A program made the translations under genes and the position numbers. 64,000 nucleotides of DNA. Source: Streptomyces shenzhenensis (GTDB lineage: Bacteria > Actinomycetota > Actinomycetes > Streptomycetales > Streptomycetaceae). The stretch covers positions 62,001 through 126,000 of the forward strand of contig NZ_JAJONF010000017.1 of the NCBI RefSeq assembly GCF_021462265.1. Reading direction: 5' to 3'. Under the pieces are notes generated by a model, which saw only the letters and a list, made by a program, of their open reading frames with translations, did no database searches and was not told the origin of the DNA. Positions 30,592 through 39,407 of this stretch are shown piece by piece; position 1 is the stretch's first letter; each line of letters begins with the position of its first letter.

Positions 30592-31647
30592 ATGACCGAC
30601 ACCACGAGCCGCGTTGCCGCCCACGCCGGCATCGCGACCTCCCTGGCCCTGCTGAGCGACGTCGAGCTGGCCGGACTGGTCGCGGCCGGCCGGCCTCTCG
30701 GCACCGGGATCGGCGGCAGAGCGGTGCGGCTCACGGTGGACGGCAGACCGGTGTTCGTGAAGCGGATCCCCCTGACCGACCGGGAACAGGACCCGCGGCA
30801 CACCCGCTCCACCGAGAACCTCTTCGCCCTGCCGGCGTACTGCCACTACGGCATCGGCACGATCGGCAGCCCGGGGTTCGGCGCCTGGCGGGAGCTGGCC
30901 GCACACCAGGTGACCACGGACTGGGTGCTGGCGGGCCGGTTCACCGGTTTCCCGCTGCTGCACCACTGGCGGGTCCTGCCCGCCACGCCGGCCCCGCTGC
31001 CGGATGAACTCGCGGACATCGAAGGGGCGGTGGCCTACTGGGGCGGTGCCACCGGAGTGCGGGAGCGCATCGAGGCCCTGCGGGACGCCTCCGCGAGCCT
31101 CACGCTGTTCCTGGAGCACATCCCGTACACCCTGCACGACTGGCTGGACGCCGAACTGCGCACCGACCGGGCGGACCCGGCCTGCCACTTCACGGCCCAC
31201 GGCCTGACGGAACTCACCGCATTCCTCTCGGCGAGTCATCTCCTGCACCTGGACGCCCACTTCGGCAACATCCTCACCGACGGCCGGCGGCTGTACCTCA
31301 CCGACTTCGGGCTCAGCCTCAGCTCCCGCTTCCGGCTGGCCCGCGACGAACGGGAGTTCTTCGGCCGGCATCGGCACTACGACCGCGCGTACACCGGCTA
31401 CTACCTGGTGATCTGGCTGGTCACCGCCCTGTACGGGTACCGGGGCGAGGAGCGCGCCGAGTTCGTGCGCTCCTGCGCCGCGGGCAGCCGGCCCGAGGGC
31501 ATTCCCCGGGCCGCCGCCGACCTGCTGGTCCGGCACGCCCCGCACGCCGTGCCCATGGAGGTGTTCTGCCGGCGGCTGGAGCGGGAGAGCCGGCTGACGC
31601 CGTTCCCCGGTCCGGACGGTCACAGCAGCTGCACGTTCTCCGCGTAG
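30592..31647 (+). CDS. Protein kinase-like protein
   Basis: 351 residues from ATG 30592 with GGGGGG just upstream. An unusual kinase-like fold: RPVFVKRIPLTDRE carries a likely ATP-binding Lys near residue 60, LHLDAHFGNILTDGRRLYLTDFGLSL contains a catalytic loop of the H-x-D-x4-N form and an intact DFG, both as in eukaryotic-type kinases and aminoglycoside phosphotransferases. The N-lobe glycine loop is short (GTGIGGRAVRLTV). No transmembrane helix or sensor domain, so it could phosphorylate a protein or a small molecule. It follows the MBL hydrolase by 10 bases. Its 3' end overlaps the ABC ATPase gene by 28 bases on the opposite strand. Confidence 0.8.
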   Translation: MTDTTSRVAAHAGIATSLALLSDVELAGLVAAGRPLGTGIGGRAVRLTVDGRPVFVKRIPLTDREQDPRHTRSTENLFALPAYCHYGIGTIGSPGFGAWRELAAHQVTTDWVLAGRFTGFPLLHHWRVLPATPAPLPDELADIEGAVAYWGGATGVRERIEALRDASASLTLFLEHIPYTLHDWLDAELRTDRADPACHFTAHGLTELTAFLSASHLLHLDAHFGNILTDGRRLYLTDFGLSLSSRFRLARDEREFFGRHRHYDRAYTGYYLVIWLVTALYGYRGEERAEFVRSCAAGSRPEGIPRAAADLLVRHAPHAVPMEVFCRRLERESRLTPFPGPDGHSSCTFSA

Positions 31648-32681
31648 TGGCAGGCGACCGGGTGGCCGCCGCCCCGGTCGACCAGGTCCGGTACCTGTTC
31701 GACGCAGGCGGTGCGCTCGCTGTCGGTGAGCCGGCCGGCGAACGTGGGACAGCGGGTACGGAAGCGGCAGCCGCTGGGCGGGCGGACCGGGCTGGGGACG
31801 TCGCCCTGGACGGTGATCCGTTTCCGGGCGCGCTCCTTGCGCGGGTCGGGCAGCGGGATCGCCGAGACCAGCGCCTGGGTGTAGGGGTGGGCGGGGCGGG
31901 CGAAGAGCCGGCGGGCGGGGGCGATCTCCACCAGGCGGCCCAGGTACATCACCGCGACCCGGTGGGCGACATGGCGCATCACGGAGAGGTCGTGCGCCAC
32001 GAACAGGAAGGACAGGCCCAGTTCGCTCTGGAGGTCCATCAGCAGGTTGAGGACGCCCGCCTGGATCGACACGTCCAGCGCGGAGACCGGCTCGTCCAGC
32101 ACGACCACCCTGGGGCGCAGCGCCAACGCCCGTGCGATGCCGATGCGTTGCCGCTGGCCGCCGGAGAACTCGTGCGCGAAGCGGTTGCCGTGCTCCGGGT
32201 TCAGGCCGACCAGGCGGAGCAGTTCGCGTACCTCGTCGGGGGCGCCGGGGCCGTAGCGGCCGTGGATGCGCAGGGGTTCGGCGACGATCTCGTGGACGGA
32301 GATCCGGGGGTCCAGGGAGGCGTAGGGGTCCTGGAAGACGATCTGCAGCTCACGGCGCAGCGGCCGCATCTGGCGTCGGCTCAGGTCGGTCAGCGGCCGG
32401 CCGCGGTAGTGGACGGAGCCCGAGGTGGCCGTCTCCAGGTTGAGCAGGGTCCGGGAGACGGTCGTCTTGCCGGAGCCGGACTCGCCGACCAGGCCGAGCG
32501 TCTCGTTCGCGTACAGGTCGAAGGAGACCCCGCAGACGGCGTGCACGTCGCCGACCCGGCGGCGGACCACGCCCCGCGACATCACGGGGAAGTGTTTGAC
32601 CAGGTCGCGCACTTGAAGGACGGGGTCCTCGGTGCCGCCGTGACCGGGCAGCGGGGGCAGTACGGGCTGTGGACCGATCAT
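31620..32681 (-). CDS. Oligopeptide ABC transporter ATP-binding protein (OppF/DppF)
   Basis: 353 residues from ATG 32681, which overlaps the OppD stop by four bases. Walker A GLVGESGSGKTTVSRTLL, Q-loop VFQDPYASLDPR, signature FSGGQRQRIGIARAL, Walker B VVVLDEPVSALDVS, and the C-terminal oligopeptide extension with RFRTRCPTFAGR and GHPVACHY. The extension's cysteines (CRFRTRC … C) are the Fe-S/zinc-like motif typical of Opp/Dpp ATPases. Last gene of a five-gene operon; powers import with the OppD partner at the inner face of the membrane. Confidence 0.95.
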   Translation of the reverse strand: MIGPQPVLPPLPGHGGTEDPVLQVRDLVKHFPVMSRGVVRRRVGDVHAVCGVSFDLYANETLGLVGESGSGKTTVSRTLLNLETATSGSVHYRGRPLTDLSRRQMRPLRRELQIVFQDPYASLDPRISVHEIVAEPLRIHGRYGPGAPDEVRELLRLVGLNPEHGNRFAHEFSGGQRQRIGIARALALRPRVVVLDEPVSALDVSIQAGVLNLLMDLQSELGLSFLFVAHDLSVMRHVAHRVAVMYLGRLVEIAPARRLFARPAHPYTQALVSAIPLPDPRKERARKRITVQGDVPSPVRPPSGCRFRTRCPTFAGRLTDSERTACVEQVPDLVDRGGGHPVACHYAENVQLL

Positions 32682-33796
32682 CGGGCATCGTCCTCCAGGT
32701 CCGCGAACCGGGCCAGGGCCTCGGTGTCGGCGCCGACGGTGCCGAAGACCTCGCCGGCCGCCGTGCCGACGAGTTCGTCGGCGAAGTGGCAGGCGCTGCG
32801 GTGGGCGGCCGATCCGGCGGCGCGCAGGGCGGGTTCGGTGCTGTCGCAGGGCTCCCGGCGCATCGGGCAGCGGGGCGCGAAGGGGCAGCCGGGTGGCAGG
32901 TTGAGCAGGGAGGGCGGGGATCCGGTGATGGGGGTCAGGCGTTCCTCCTCGCGGTCGAGGCGGGGCAGGGAGCCGAGCAGGCCCAGGGTGTAGGGCATGC
33001 GCGGGGTGTAGAAGATGTCCTCGACCGAGCCGGTCTCCACGATCCGCCCGGCGTACATGACGGCGACCCGGTCGGTGTGGCCGGCGACCACGCCGAGATC
33101 GTGGGTGATCAGGACCAGCGCGGCGCCGGTCTCGGCGCGGGCCGCCTCCAGGGCCTGAAGGATCTGTGCCTGGACGGTGACGTCGAGGGCGGTGGTGGGC
33201 TCGTCGGCGATGATCACGTCCGGGTCGTTGGCGATCGCGATGGCGATGACGACGCGCTGGCGCATGCCGCCGGAGAGCTCGTGCGGGTAGCTGTCGACGC
33301 GCCGTTCGGGGCTCGGGATGCCGACCGTGCCGAGGAGGTCCACGGCACGTGCGCGGGCCGGGCGCCTGCCGAGCCCGGGTTTGTGCCTGAGCAGGGTCTC
33401 GGCGATCTGGTAGCCGACCGTGTAGACGGGGTTGAGGGAGGTCATCGGGTCCTGGAAGACCATGGCGATGCCGCTGCCCCGGATGTCCGAGAGGCGGGCG
33501 TCGGACATGCCGAGGAGCTCCGTGCCCTCGAACCGCACCGAGCCGCGCACCCGGGCCGAGCCGGGCAGCAGCCCCATCACCGCGAGCGCGGTGACGGACT
33601 TGCCGGAGCCGGACTCGCCGACGATGCCCAGCGCCTCGCCCCGTTCCAGCCGGTAGCCGACGCCGCGCACCGCGCGTACGGTCCCGTCCTCGGTGGGGAA
33701 CTCCACGCTGAGGTCGTCGACTTCGAGAACGGCGCCGGACTCCTCGCCCTTCCCCACGACCCTGTCGATGCCCTTGCGGTTGCCCGTGTCGGTCAC
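32678..33796 (-). CDS. Oligopeptide ABC transporter ATP-binding protein (OppD/DppD)
   Basis: 372 residues from GTG 33796; GTGA overlaps the stop of the permease gene (33793-33796). Walker A GIVGESGSGKSVTALAVM, Q-loop MVFQDPMTSLNPVYTVG, signature ELSGGMRQRVVIAIAI, Walker B VIIADEPTTALDVT, and an Opp-type C-terminal extension CPFAPRCPMRREPCDS with three cysteines. A 30-residue acidic tail (EALARFADLEDDAR) is extra. Pairs with the OppF-like ATPase downstream. Confidence 0.95.
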   Translation of the reverse strand: MTDTGNRKGIDRVVGKGEESGAVLEVDDLSVEFPTEDGTVRAVRGVGYRLERGEALGIVGESGSGKSVTALAVMGLLPGSARVRGSVRFEGTELLGMSDARLSDIRGSGIAMVFQDPMTSLNPVYTVGYQIAETLLRHKPGLGRRPARARAVDLLGTVGIPSPERRVDSYPHELSGGMRQRVVIAIAIANDPDVIIADEPTTALDVTVQAQILQALEAARAETGAALVLITHDLGVVAGHTDRVAVMYAGRIVETGSVEDIFYTPRMPYTLGLLGSLPRLDREEERLTPITGSPPSLLNLPPGCPFAPRCPMRREPCDSTEPALRAAGSAAHRSACHFADELVGTAAGEVFGTVGADTEALARFADLEDDAR

Positions 33797-34713
33797 TGTC
33801 GCACCCTTTGCTGCCGGGGGTCGAAGGCGTCGCGCAGCCCGTCGCCGATGAAGTTGATGGTGAGGGCGATGGCGATGATGAAGGCGCCGGGGATGTAGAA
33901 GAGCCAGGGCCGGGTGTCGACCGCGGTCTGCGCCTGGGCGACCAGCAGCCCGAGAGAGGTGTCCGGTGGCTGGACGCCGAACCCGAGGAAGGACAGGGCG
34001 GTCTCGGTGAGTATGCCGGTGGCGACCAGGACGGTGGCGTTCACGATGACCGGGCCGAGCGCGTTGGGCAGCAGATGCCGGAAGATGATCCGGGTGTCGG
34101 AGGCGCCGAGCGCCCGGGCCGCCTCCACGAACTCCTTCTCGCGCAGGGACAGGACGGACGAGCGCACCACCCGGGACACGTACGCCCAGGTGAGTCCGGC
34201 GATCACCACGGCGATCCAGTACCAGGAACCGCCGCTGCGCGAGGAGATGACCAGCGCGATCGCGAACAGCGGGAGGGTCAGCACCAGATCGGCGATGCGC
34301 ATCATCAGCGCGTCGACGAACCCCCGGTAGAAGCCGGCGATCGCGCCCCACACGGCGCCGACCAGGGTCGAGCCGAGCGCGATCAGGATGGCGATCTTCA
34401 GCGAGGTCTGGGTGCCGCGCATCACCTGTGCGTAGGCGTCGTACCCCGAGGAGTCGGTGCCGAACGGGTGCTTCCAGGAGGGGGGCTGGGAGTTGTCGGG
34501 CGTGTACTTGGCGTACGAGTAGTGCCACAAGTGCGGGCCGGCGAAGGCCCACAGGACGATCAGCACGAAGACGGCGAGGCTGATCATCGCGGCCCGGTGG
34601 CGCAGGAAGCGGCGCAGGACGAGCTGGGTCTGGCTGCGCTGCACGACGGTGAACTCGCCGTCGTCGCCCGGCGTCCGGGTGCCGGCCGGCCCGAGTGCCC
34701 CGATGTCAGTCAT
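33793..34713 (-). CDS. Peptide ABC transporter permease (DppC/OppC)
   Basis: 306 residues from ATG 34713, which overlaps the DppB stop by eight bases. Six transmembrane helices; the N-terminal cytosolic stretch QRSQTQLVLRRFLRHRAAM precedes helix 1. The EAA loop that contacts the ATPases is EFVEAARALGASDTRIIFRHLLPNA. KHPFGTDSSGYDAYAQVMRG is the characteristic DppC periplasmic segment (HxxGTD). Confidence 0.95.
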   Translation of the reverse strand: MTDIGALGPAGTRTPGDDGEFTVVQRSQTQLVLRRFLRHRAAMISLAVFVLIVLWAFAGPHLWHYSYAKYTPDNSQPPSWKHPFGTDSSGYDAYAQVMRGTQTSLKIAILIALGSTLVGAVWGAIAGFYRGFVDALMMRIADLVLTLPLFAIALVISSRSGGSWYWIAVVIAGLTWAYVSRVVRSSVLSLREKEFVEAARALGASDTRIIFRHLLPNALGPVIVNATVLVATGILTETALSFLGFGVQPPDTSLGLLVAQAQTAVDTRPWLFYIPGAFIIAIALTINFIGDGLRDAFDPRQQRVRQ

Positions 34714-35692
34714 AGCGGATCCTCGGGTCGAGAACGGCGTAGAGGAGGTCGGCGAAGAGGTTGAAGACGATGACGACGACGGCGGACAGCAGCAGCCAGG
34801 CCATGGTCCGGTAGACGTCGAGGGTGGTGGCGGACTGGACGAGCATCTCGCCCATGCCGTGCCACTGGAAGATCGTCTCGGTGATGACCGCGCCGCCGAG
34901 GATGATCGCGATGTCGAGGGCGGTGACGGTGGCGAGCGGGATCAGCGCGGTGCGCAGGGCGTGCCGGGTGAGCACCCGGCCGCGGCGCAGCCCCTTGGCG
35001 CGGGCGAGCCGCACATAGTCGCTGTCGAGGACTTCCAGCATGGCTGCGCGGGTGTAGCGGGTCCAGGAGGCGAAGGAGACCAGGGCCAGGGTGATGGTGG
35101 GCAGGACGAGGTGGCCGACGCGGTCGGTGAACTCGTTCCAGGTGGTGTCGACTTCCAGGTACGGGGACTTCTCGCCGATGGTGCCGAGGAACTGGCTGCC
35201 GGTCTGCTGGTTGAACCAGATCCCGGCCTGCTTGAGCAGTACCGCGAACCAGAACACGGGCATGGCGAGGAACAGGAAGCCGAGGAAGGTGATGGTGTAG
35301 TCGGCGACGCTGTACTGGCGGATCGCGCTGAACACGCCGAAGACGATCGACATCACGAGGGCGAGGAGCATGGCGGCGGCGACCAGGGTGACGGTGACCC
35401 GGAAGCGGGTGAACAGGTCGTGGCCGATGTCCAGGTTGGACTGGACGGACGGGCCCCAGTCGCCGTGCAGGACGCCGGTGATCCAGTTCCAGTAGCGTTC
35501 CACGACCGGTTCGTCGGCGTGGATGTGGCGGGCGAAGGCGGTCACGGCGGCCTTGCTGGGCGGCGGTTGCCGGGAGGTGGCGAAGTTGGCCACCGGGTTC
35601 CCGGAGTTGACGACGACCAGGAAGACGATGAACGTCGAGACGATCAGGACGGGCAGGGAGACGAGGATGCGGCGCACGGTGTAGGCGAGCAT
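34706..35692 (-). CDS. Peptide ABC transporter permease (DppB/OppB)
   Basis: 328 residues from ATG 35692, with GAGAGAAG upstream; an ATG 11 codons earlier lies within a 9-bp repeat and is unlikely. Six helices, N-terminal MLAYTVRRILVSLPVLIVST typical of DppB, and EAA loop DYVRLARAKGLRRGRVLTRHALRTA. The insert between helices 2 and 3 (NQQTGSQFLGTIGEKSPYLE) is moderately long. Forms the heterodimeric membrane channel with DppC. Confidence 0.95.
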   Translation of the reverse strand: MLAYTVRRILVSLPVLIVSTFIVFLVVVNSGNPVANFATSRQPPPSKAAVTAFARHIHADEPVVERYWNWITGVLHGDWGPSVQSNLDIGHDLFTRFRVTVTLVAAAMLLALVMSIVFGVFSAIRQYSVADYTITFLGFLFLAMPVFWFAVLLKQAGIWFNQQTGSQFLGTIGEKSPYLEVDTTWNEFTDRVGHLVLPTITLALVSFASWTRYTRAAMLEVLDSDYVRLARAKGLRRGRVLTRHALRTALIPLATVTALDIAIILGGAVITETIFQWHGMGEMLVQSATTLDVYRTMAWLLLSAVVVIVFNLFADLLYAVLDPRIRYD

Positions 35693-35701
35693 GCGGTCTT
35701 C

Positions 35702-35728
35702 TCTCACGGATCTCACGGATCTCACGGA
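35702..35728. repeat. 9-bp tandem repeat ahead of dppB
   Basis: TCTCACGGA occurs three times in a row, immediately 5' of the permease ribosome site, within the operon between the binding-protein and permease genes. Confidence 0.85.
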
Positions 35729-35810
35729 TACGGCTGCCGAGGCGGAGGCGGAGACCCGGCCCCGGGATCGCCGGGGCCGGGCGCGGAGGATCCGACGGGC
35801 TTCGGTGGGG

Positions 35811-37628
35811 CTACTTCTTCAGGCCCCACTCGCCGACGTTGTACGGCGGTCCGACGTTGGTGGAGTTGTTCCGCATGTTGACGAACCGGGTCTGCACCGC
35901 GAGGAAGGTGGGTTTCTGGTAGAGCGGCAGCACATAGGCGTCGTCGACCATGAGCTGGTCGGCCTGGTTGAGCAGGGCCGCGGCCTTGGTCTGGTCCGTC
36001 TCGCCGACGGCCTGGCTGATCAGGGAGTCGACCTTCTTGTTGCTGTAGCCGCCGTAGTTGCCGCCGCCCCCGGTCGACCAGGTCTGCTGGGCGTTGCTGG
36101 TCGGGAAGGGGGAGGCGACCCAGGCGAAGACGATGATGTCGTACTGGTGGCCGGCCAGGACCGTGCCGAGGTCGGCGGCGCCGATCGGCTTGATCGTGAC
36201 CTTGATCCCGAGGTTGGCGAGGTCGCTCTGCAGGATCTGGCACTCGCTCTGCCGGATCTGGTTGCCGGTGGTGTAGCGGCAGTCGAAGGGTCCGACGGCC
36301 GTGCCGTCCGGGGTCTTCAGGGCCGTGCCGACTCCGGTGAAGCTGGCGTCGGTGAGGTACTTCCTGGCCTTGGCGAGGTTGCCCGAGCCCTGTCCGCCGG
36401 CGCTCACCACGTCTTGGTAACCGGCCTGGCCCGGGACGTAGTTGTGGTTGCCCAGCTGCTTCACGCCCGGATCGAACTGGGCGACCGTCTTGGCCATGAT
36501 GTCCTTGACGCTGATGGCCGTGAACATCGCCTGCCTCAGCGCCAGGTACTTGCCGATCACCGGGTTGTGCAGGTTGAGGTCGAAGTGCTCCCAGGTCAGC
36601 CCGTTGCCGATGGCGTAGGTGACGCCGGGGATGGCCTTCACCTGGTTGACGAGGTCCACCTCGGGCTGCGGGTAGATGCCCTGGACCTCGTTGTTGCGCA
36701 GCGCGATCGGTTCCTGGGTGGCGTCCGAGATGACCTTGAAGATCAGCCGTTGCAGAGTGGCCTTCCTGCCCCACCACTTGGGGTCGGGCTCGTAGGTGGC
36801 GTGGTCGTTGTCGGCCCAGTCGGTCATCTTGTAGGGCCCCGCGGTCGCGTACTTGGTGGGCGGGTTCTTCTGGAAGTACTGCCAGCCCTCGGTCAGCTGA
36901 ACGGCGGTCATCCGCGCCGCGTCACCGGCCGTGGCGCCGGAGAGCTTCTCGGCGACGTGCGCGGGGTAGAGCGGGTAGCCCGCGCCGAACATCTGCCGCC
37001 AGTCGGAGTACGGCTTGGCCATCACGACGGTGACGGTCCTGCCGCCGTCGGAGCCGGTGACCGACTTGATCCGGTCGTAACCGGCGGTGCTCTGCGGCAG
37101 GCAGCCCTTGGTCTGGGTGGAGTCGGCGGCGGGCGGTGGCGGGCAGTCCTTGCCGTCGTTGGTGCGCCAGTAGTAGACGAAGTCGTCGGCGGTGATCGGC
37201 GTGCCGTCGTTCCAGGACGCCTTGGGGTTGATCCTGTAGACGAGGGTCTGCGGGCTGGTGCCGGTCTGGGCGGCCGAGGTCACCAGGTCGGTGTTGAGCT
37301 TGACGCTGAAGTCCGGCTGCGGAACGAAGACCTGGGGCAGCACGGCGCTCAGCGCTTCGGCGTTCTCGAAGGTGTTGCCGTTGGTGTCCTGCACGTTCCA
37401 CTGCTGGATGTTCTTCTCGATGACGTAGGTGAACGTGCCGCCGGCCTTGGTGGCGCCGGAGTTGCAGGTGTCGGCCTTGCCCTGGGTGGCGCAGGACGTG
37501 AGACCGGCCGAGGTGCCCTTGCCGCCGCTGCCCCCGCCGCCTCCCCCGCTGCTGCAGGCGGCGAGTGCCAGGATGAGCCCGGCGGTCAGTGCGAGTCCCC
37601 TTGTGAGGGTCGAAGAGTGCGCGCGCAT
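35811..37628 (-). CDS. Peptide ABC transporter substrate-binding lipoprotein
   Basis: 605 residues from ATG 37628 with GGAGGGAC just upstream. Signal peptide II: a basic MRAHSSTLTR start, hydrophobic GLALTAGLILALAAC with lipobox LAAC, then a Ser/Gly-rich linker. The mature part is an SBP_bac_5 cluster C binding protein: PQVFVPQPDFSVKLNTDLV, WNDGTPITADDFVYYW (signature), YPLYPAHVAEKLSG, TAGPYKMTDW, FDLNLHNPVIGKYLALRQAM. It captures peptides outside the membrane for the DppBCDF complex encoded downstream. BldK-type importers of Streptomyces share this layout; whether this is a developmental signal importer is open. Confidence 0.95.
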   Translation of the reverse strand: MRAHSSTLTRGLALTAGLILALAACSSGGGGGGSGGKGTSAGLTSCATQGKADTCNSGATKAGGTFTYVIEKNIQQWNVQDTNGNTFENAEALSAVLPQVFVPQPDFSVKLNTDLVTSAAQTGTSPQTLVYRINPKASWNDGTPITADDFVYYWRTNDGKDCPPPPAADSTQTKGCLPQSTAGYDRIKSVTGSDGGRTVTVVMAKPYSDWRQMFGAGYPLYPAHVAEKLSGATAGDAARMTAVQLTEGWQYFQKNPPTKYATAGPYKMTDWADNDHATYEPDPKWWGRKATLQRLIFKVISDATQEPIALRNNEVQGIYPQPEVDLVNQVKAIPGVTYAIGNGLTWEHFDLNLHNPVIGKYLALRQAMFTAISVKDIMAKTVAQFDPGVKQLGNHNYVPGQAGYQDVVSAGGQGSGNLAKARKYLTDASFTGVGTALKTPDGTAVGPFDCRYTTGNQIRQSECQILQSDLANLGIKVTIKPIGAADLGTVLAGHQYDIIVFAWVASPFPTSNAQQTWSTGGGGNYGGYSNKKVDSLISQAVGETDQTKAAALLNQADQLMVDDAYVLPLYQKPTFLAVQTRFVNMRNNSTNVGPPYNVGEWGLKK

Positions 37629-37708
37629 GTCCCTCCTTCAGCCGGCGGTTCACCGGCCTGTGCAAGGCGGCCAGCGGCCGCGAGGAAGTTGAGCTGCGCA
37701 CCGACGGT

Positions 37709-37737
37709 AGAACGTTTGTGTACCTCCTTCACGTTCT
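37709..37737. promoter_or_regulatory. Inverted repeat upstream of the peptide importer operon
   Basis: AGAACGT and ACGTTCT are perfect inverted arms separated by 15 bases, about 80-110 bases before the binding-protein start, in a low-GC patch. It is a good candidate operator for the operon; no regulator is adjacent. Confidence 0.5.
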
Positions 37738-37884
37738 TGTTCATACCGGGACGGCGACAATTCACTCTCGTTTCCCCCCAGGAACCTTCCACTCCAGGCA
37801 AAGTCCCCTACACACGTCCAGATATGTCGAAGTACCCGCCAACATCACGCAGCCGACAGGTACTTGACGAAGCATCAGAGGACG

Positions 37885-38925
37885 TCAACCGACCGGGACG
37901 CCGGCTTCCAGATAGAGCGCGGCGCCGCGCTCGCGGGCGCGCAGCGCCCAGCGCAGCCGTTCGTAGCGCACCGGCGGCAGCAGCTCGGCCGCCTCCTGCT
38001 CGGTGACGAACCGCCAGCCACGCAGCTCAGGCCCCGGCAGCACCAGCCGCCCGGCCTCGGCGGAGTCCAGCCGGCCGCCGTCGAAGAGCAGCCGCAGGCC
38101 GCCGTAGCGAGGTGGCGCGGGCTGTTCCCAGTCGACGACGAGCAGCCTCGGCGGCTCCTCCAGGCGGATCCCGGTCTCCTCCTCGACCTCGCGCACTCCC
38201 GCCCGGGCCGGGGCCTCACCGGGCTCGACGACACCACCGGGGAACTCCCAGCCGGCCTTGTAGGTGGGGTCCACGAGGAGGAAGCGGTTCCGTTCGTCGA
38301 AGAGGAGGACGCCCGCGGCGACGGTCTCGGCGGTGGGTTCGGGGGTTTGCACTATGTCGCAAGCCGCGGCTTCGCCGCTGCTCACCGCTCCCGCGATCCG
38401 CACCGCCGTTTCGTACGGGCTGAGCCCGCTGCTGTCGACGAGATGGGCGTCGGCGCTGATCCAGGAGGAGAGGGCGGTGCGGTAGGGCTCGATGTGGTCG
38501 TACGACCACTGCCGGACCCGTATCTCGCCGTCGGGCAGGTCGGGCGGGATCTCCCGGCCGGCTATTCGTTCGCGCAGGATCGTTTCGGCCGGGGTGAGAC
38601 ACAGGTGCCGGACCGCGATCCGGCGGGCGGCGAGGCCGCCGAAGATCTCGTCGCGGTACTCCTGGCGCAGCAGTGTCATCGGAACGACCAGGGTTCCGCC
38701 CAGTTCGGCGAGCATCGCGGCCGCGGTGTCGATCACCAGCCGGCGCCAGATCGGCAGATCCTGGAAGTCGCCGACCTCGGCGAGGTGCTTGGCCGGCAGC
38801 AGGTGCGTCAGTGCCCCGCCGATGAGCTCGGGGTCGAAGAGCGTGCTGTTCGGGATCAGTTCGATCAGTTCACGTGCGGTGGTGGTCTTACCCGCACCGA
38901 ACGCGCCGTTGACCCAGACGATCAC
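37885..38925 (-). CDS. Fusion of TmrB-like P-loop kinase and Nudix hydrolase
   Basis: 346 residues from GTG 38925 after GGGGGAG. Residues ~1-180: P-loop NTPase beginning VIVWVNGAFGAGKTTTARELI (Walker A at residue 5, as in TmrB and related small-molecule kinases), with LPDGEIRVRQWSYDHIEPY near the end of the domain. Residues ~200-340: Nudix domain, AAGVLLFDERNRFLLVDPTYKAGWEFPGGVVEPGEAPARAGVREVEEETGIRL, whose Nudix box GVVEPGEAPARAGVREVEEETGI is complete (GX5EX7REUXEEXGU). The two activities in one chain suggest a linked nucleotide or antibiotic metabolism step; the substrate is unknown. It stands alone. Confidence 0.88.
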   Translation of the reverse strand: MIVWVNGAFGAGKTTTARELIELIPNSTLFDPELIGGALTHLLPAKHLAEVGDFQDLPIWRRLVIDTAAAMLAELGGTLVVPMTLLRQEYRDEIFGGLAARRIAVRHLCLTPAETILRERIAGREIPPDLPDGEIRVRQWSYDHIEPYRTALSSWISADAHLVDSSGLSPYETAVRIAGAVSSGEAAACDIVQTPEPTAETVAAGVLLFDERNRFLLVDPTYKAGWEFPGGVVEPGEAPARAGVREVEEETGIRLEEPPRLLVVDWEQPAPPRYGGLRLLFDGGRLDSAEAGRLVLPGPELRGWRFVTEQEAAELLPPVRYERLRWALRARERGAALYLEAGVPVG

Positions 38926-39069
38926 GGACTCCCCCTCTTCTGTTGGCCCCCTGTGGCTTGCCCGCTCCACACTGCCACGGAAACCAGTTCCCGTTGAGGG
39001 CGCGCAAACGGGGTGCCGGCGTCCCCTGCCCGGAACGCCGGCACCGTGGCCCGCCGTCGCCGCGCGGGG

Positions 39070-39261
39070 CTACTCCTGGCCCGGGAAGTCCTGGCCGGTC
39101 CGGAAGCCGTCCTGACCGACGATGTGGTCGGCGTGGTCAACGGTGCCCGAGACGTTCAGGTCACCGAGCGGGTGTTCGTCGGCCGCGTGGGACGGGGTGA
39201 CGGCGGCCACGACGAAACCGGTGGCCAGGCTTGCGATGGCGAGCATGCTGCGCTTCTTCAT
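39070..39261 (-). CDS. Small secreted peptide
   Basis: 63 residues from ATG 39261. Signal peptide I: MKKRSMLAIASLATGFVVAAVTPSHA with cleavage after SHA, leaving a 37-residue acidic mature peptide (DEHPLGDLNVSGTVDHADHI and on). No cysteines, so not a chaplin or lantibiotic. I recall similar short exported proteins across Streptomyces without known function. Confidence 0.7.
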   Translation of the reverse strand: MKKRSMLAIASLATGFVVAAVTPSHAADEHPLGDLNVSGTVDHADHIVGQDGFRTGQDFPGQE

Positions 39262-39407
39262 GCCCGTTTCAACTCCGCGGACGGCCAGGAGTCACGCCCG
39301 TACCCGCGAGGGGAGCAACACGGTCAGGCACGACGGCGCGGGCTCCGTGACCCGCTTCGGGGCGGACGCGGAGTCGTCCACCGCTGTCCCGCATAGCGGG
39401 CGGACGG

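Noticed and set aside
37586..37801. Small minus-strand ORF starting near MNKNVKEVHKRS upstream of the binding-protein gene
   Set aside because: It overlaps the signal-peptide region of the binding protein in another frame and the inverted-repeat operator; no homology recognised and codon use is not gene-like.
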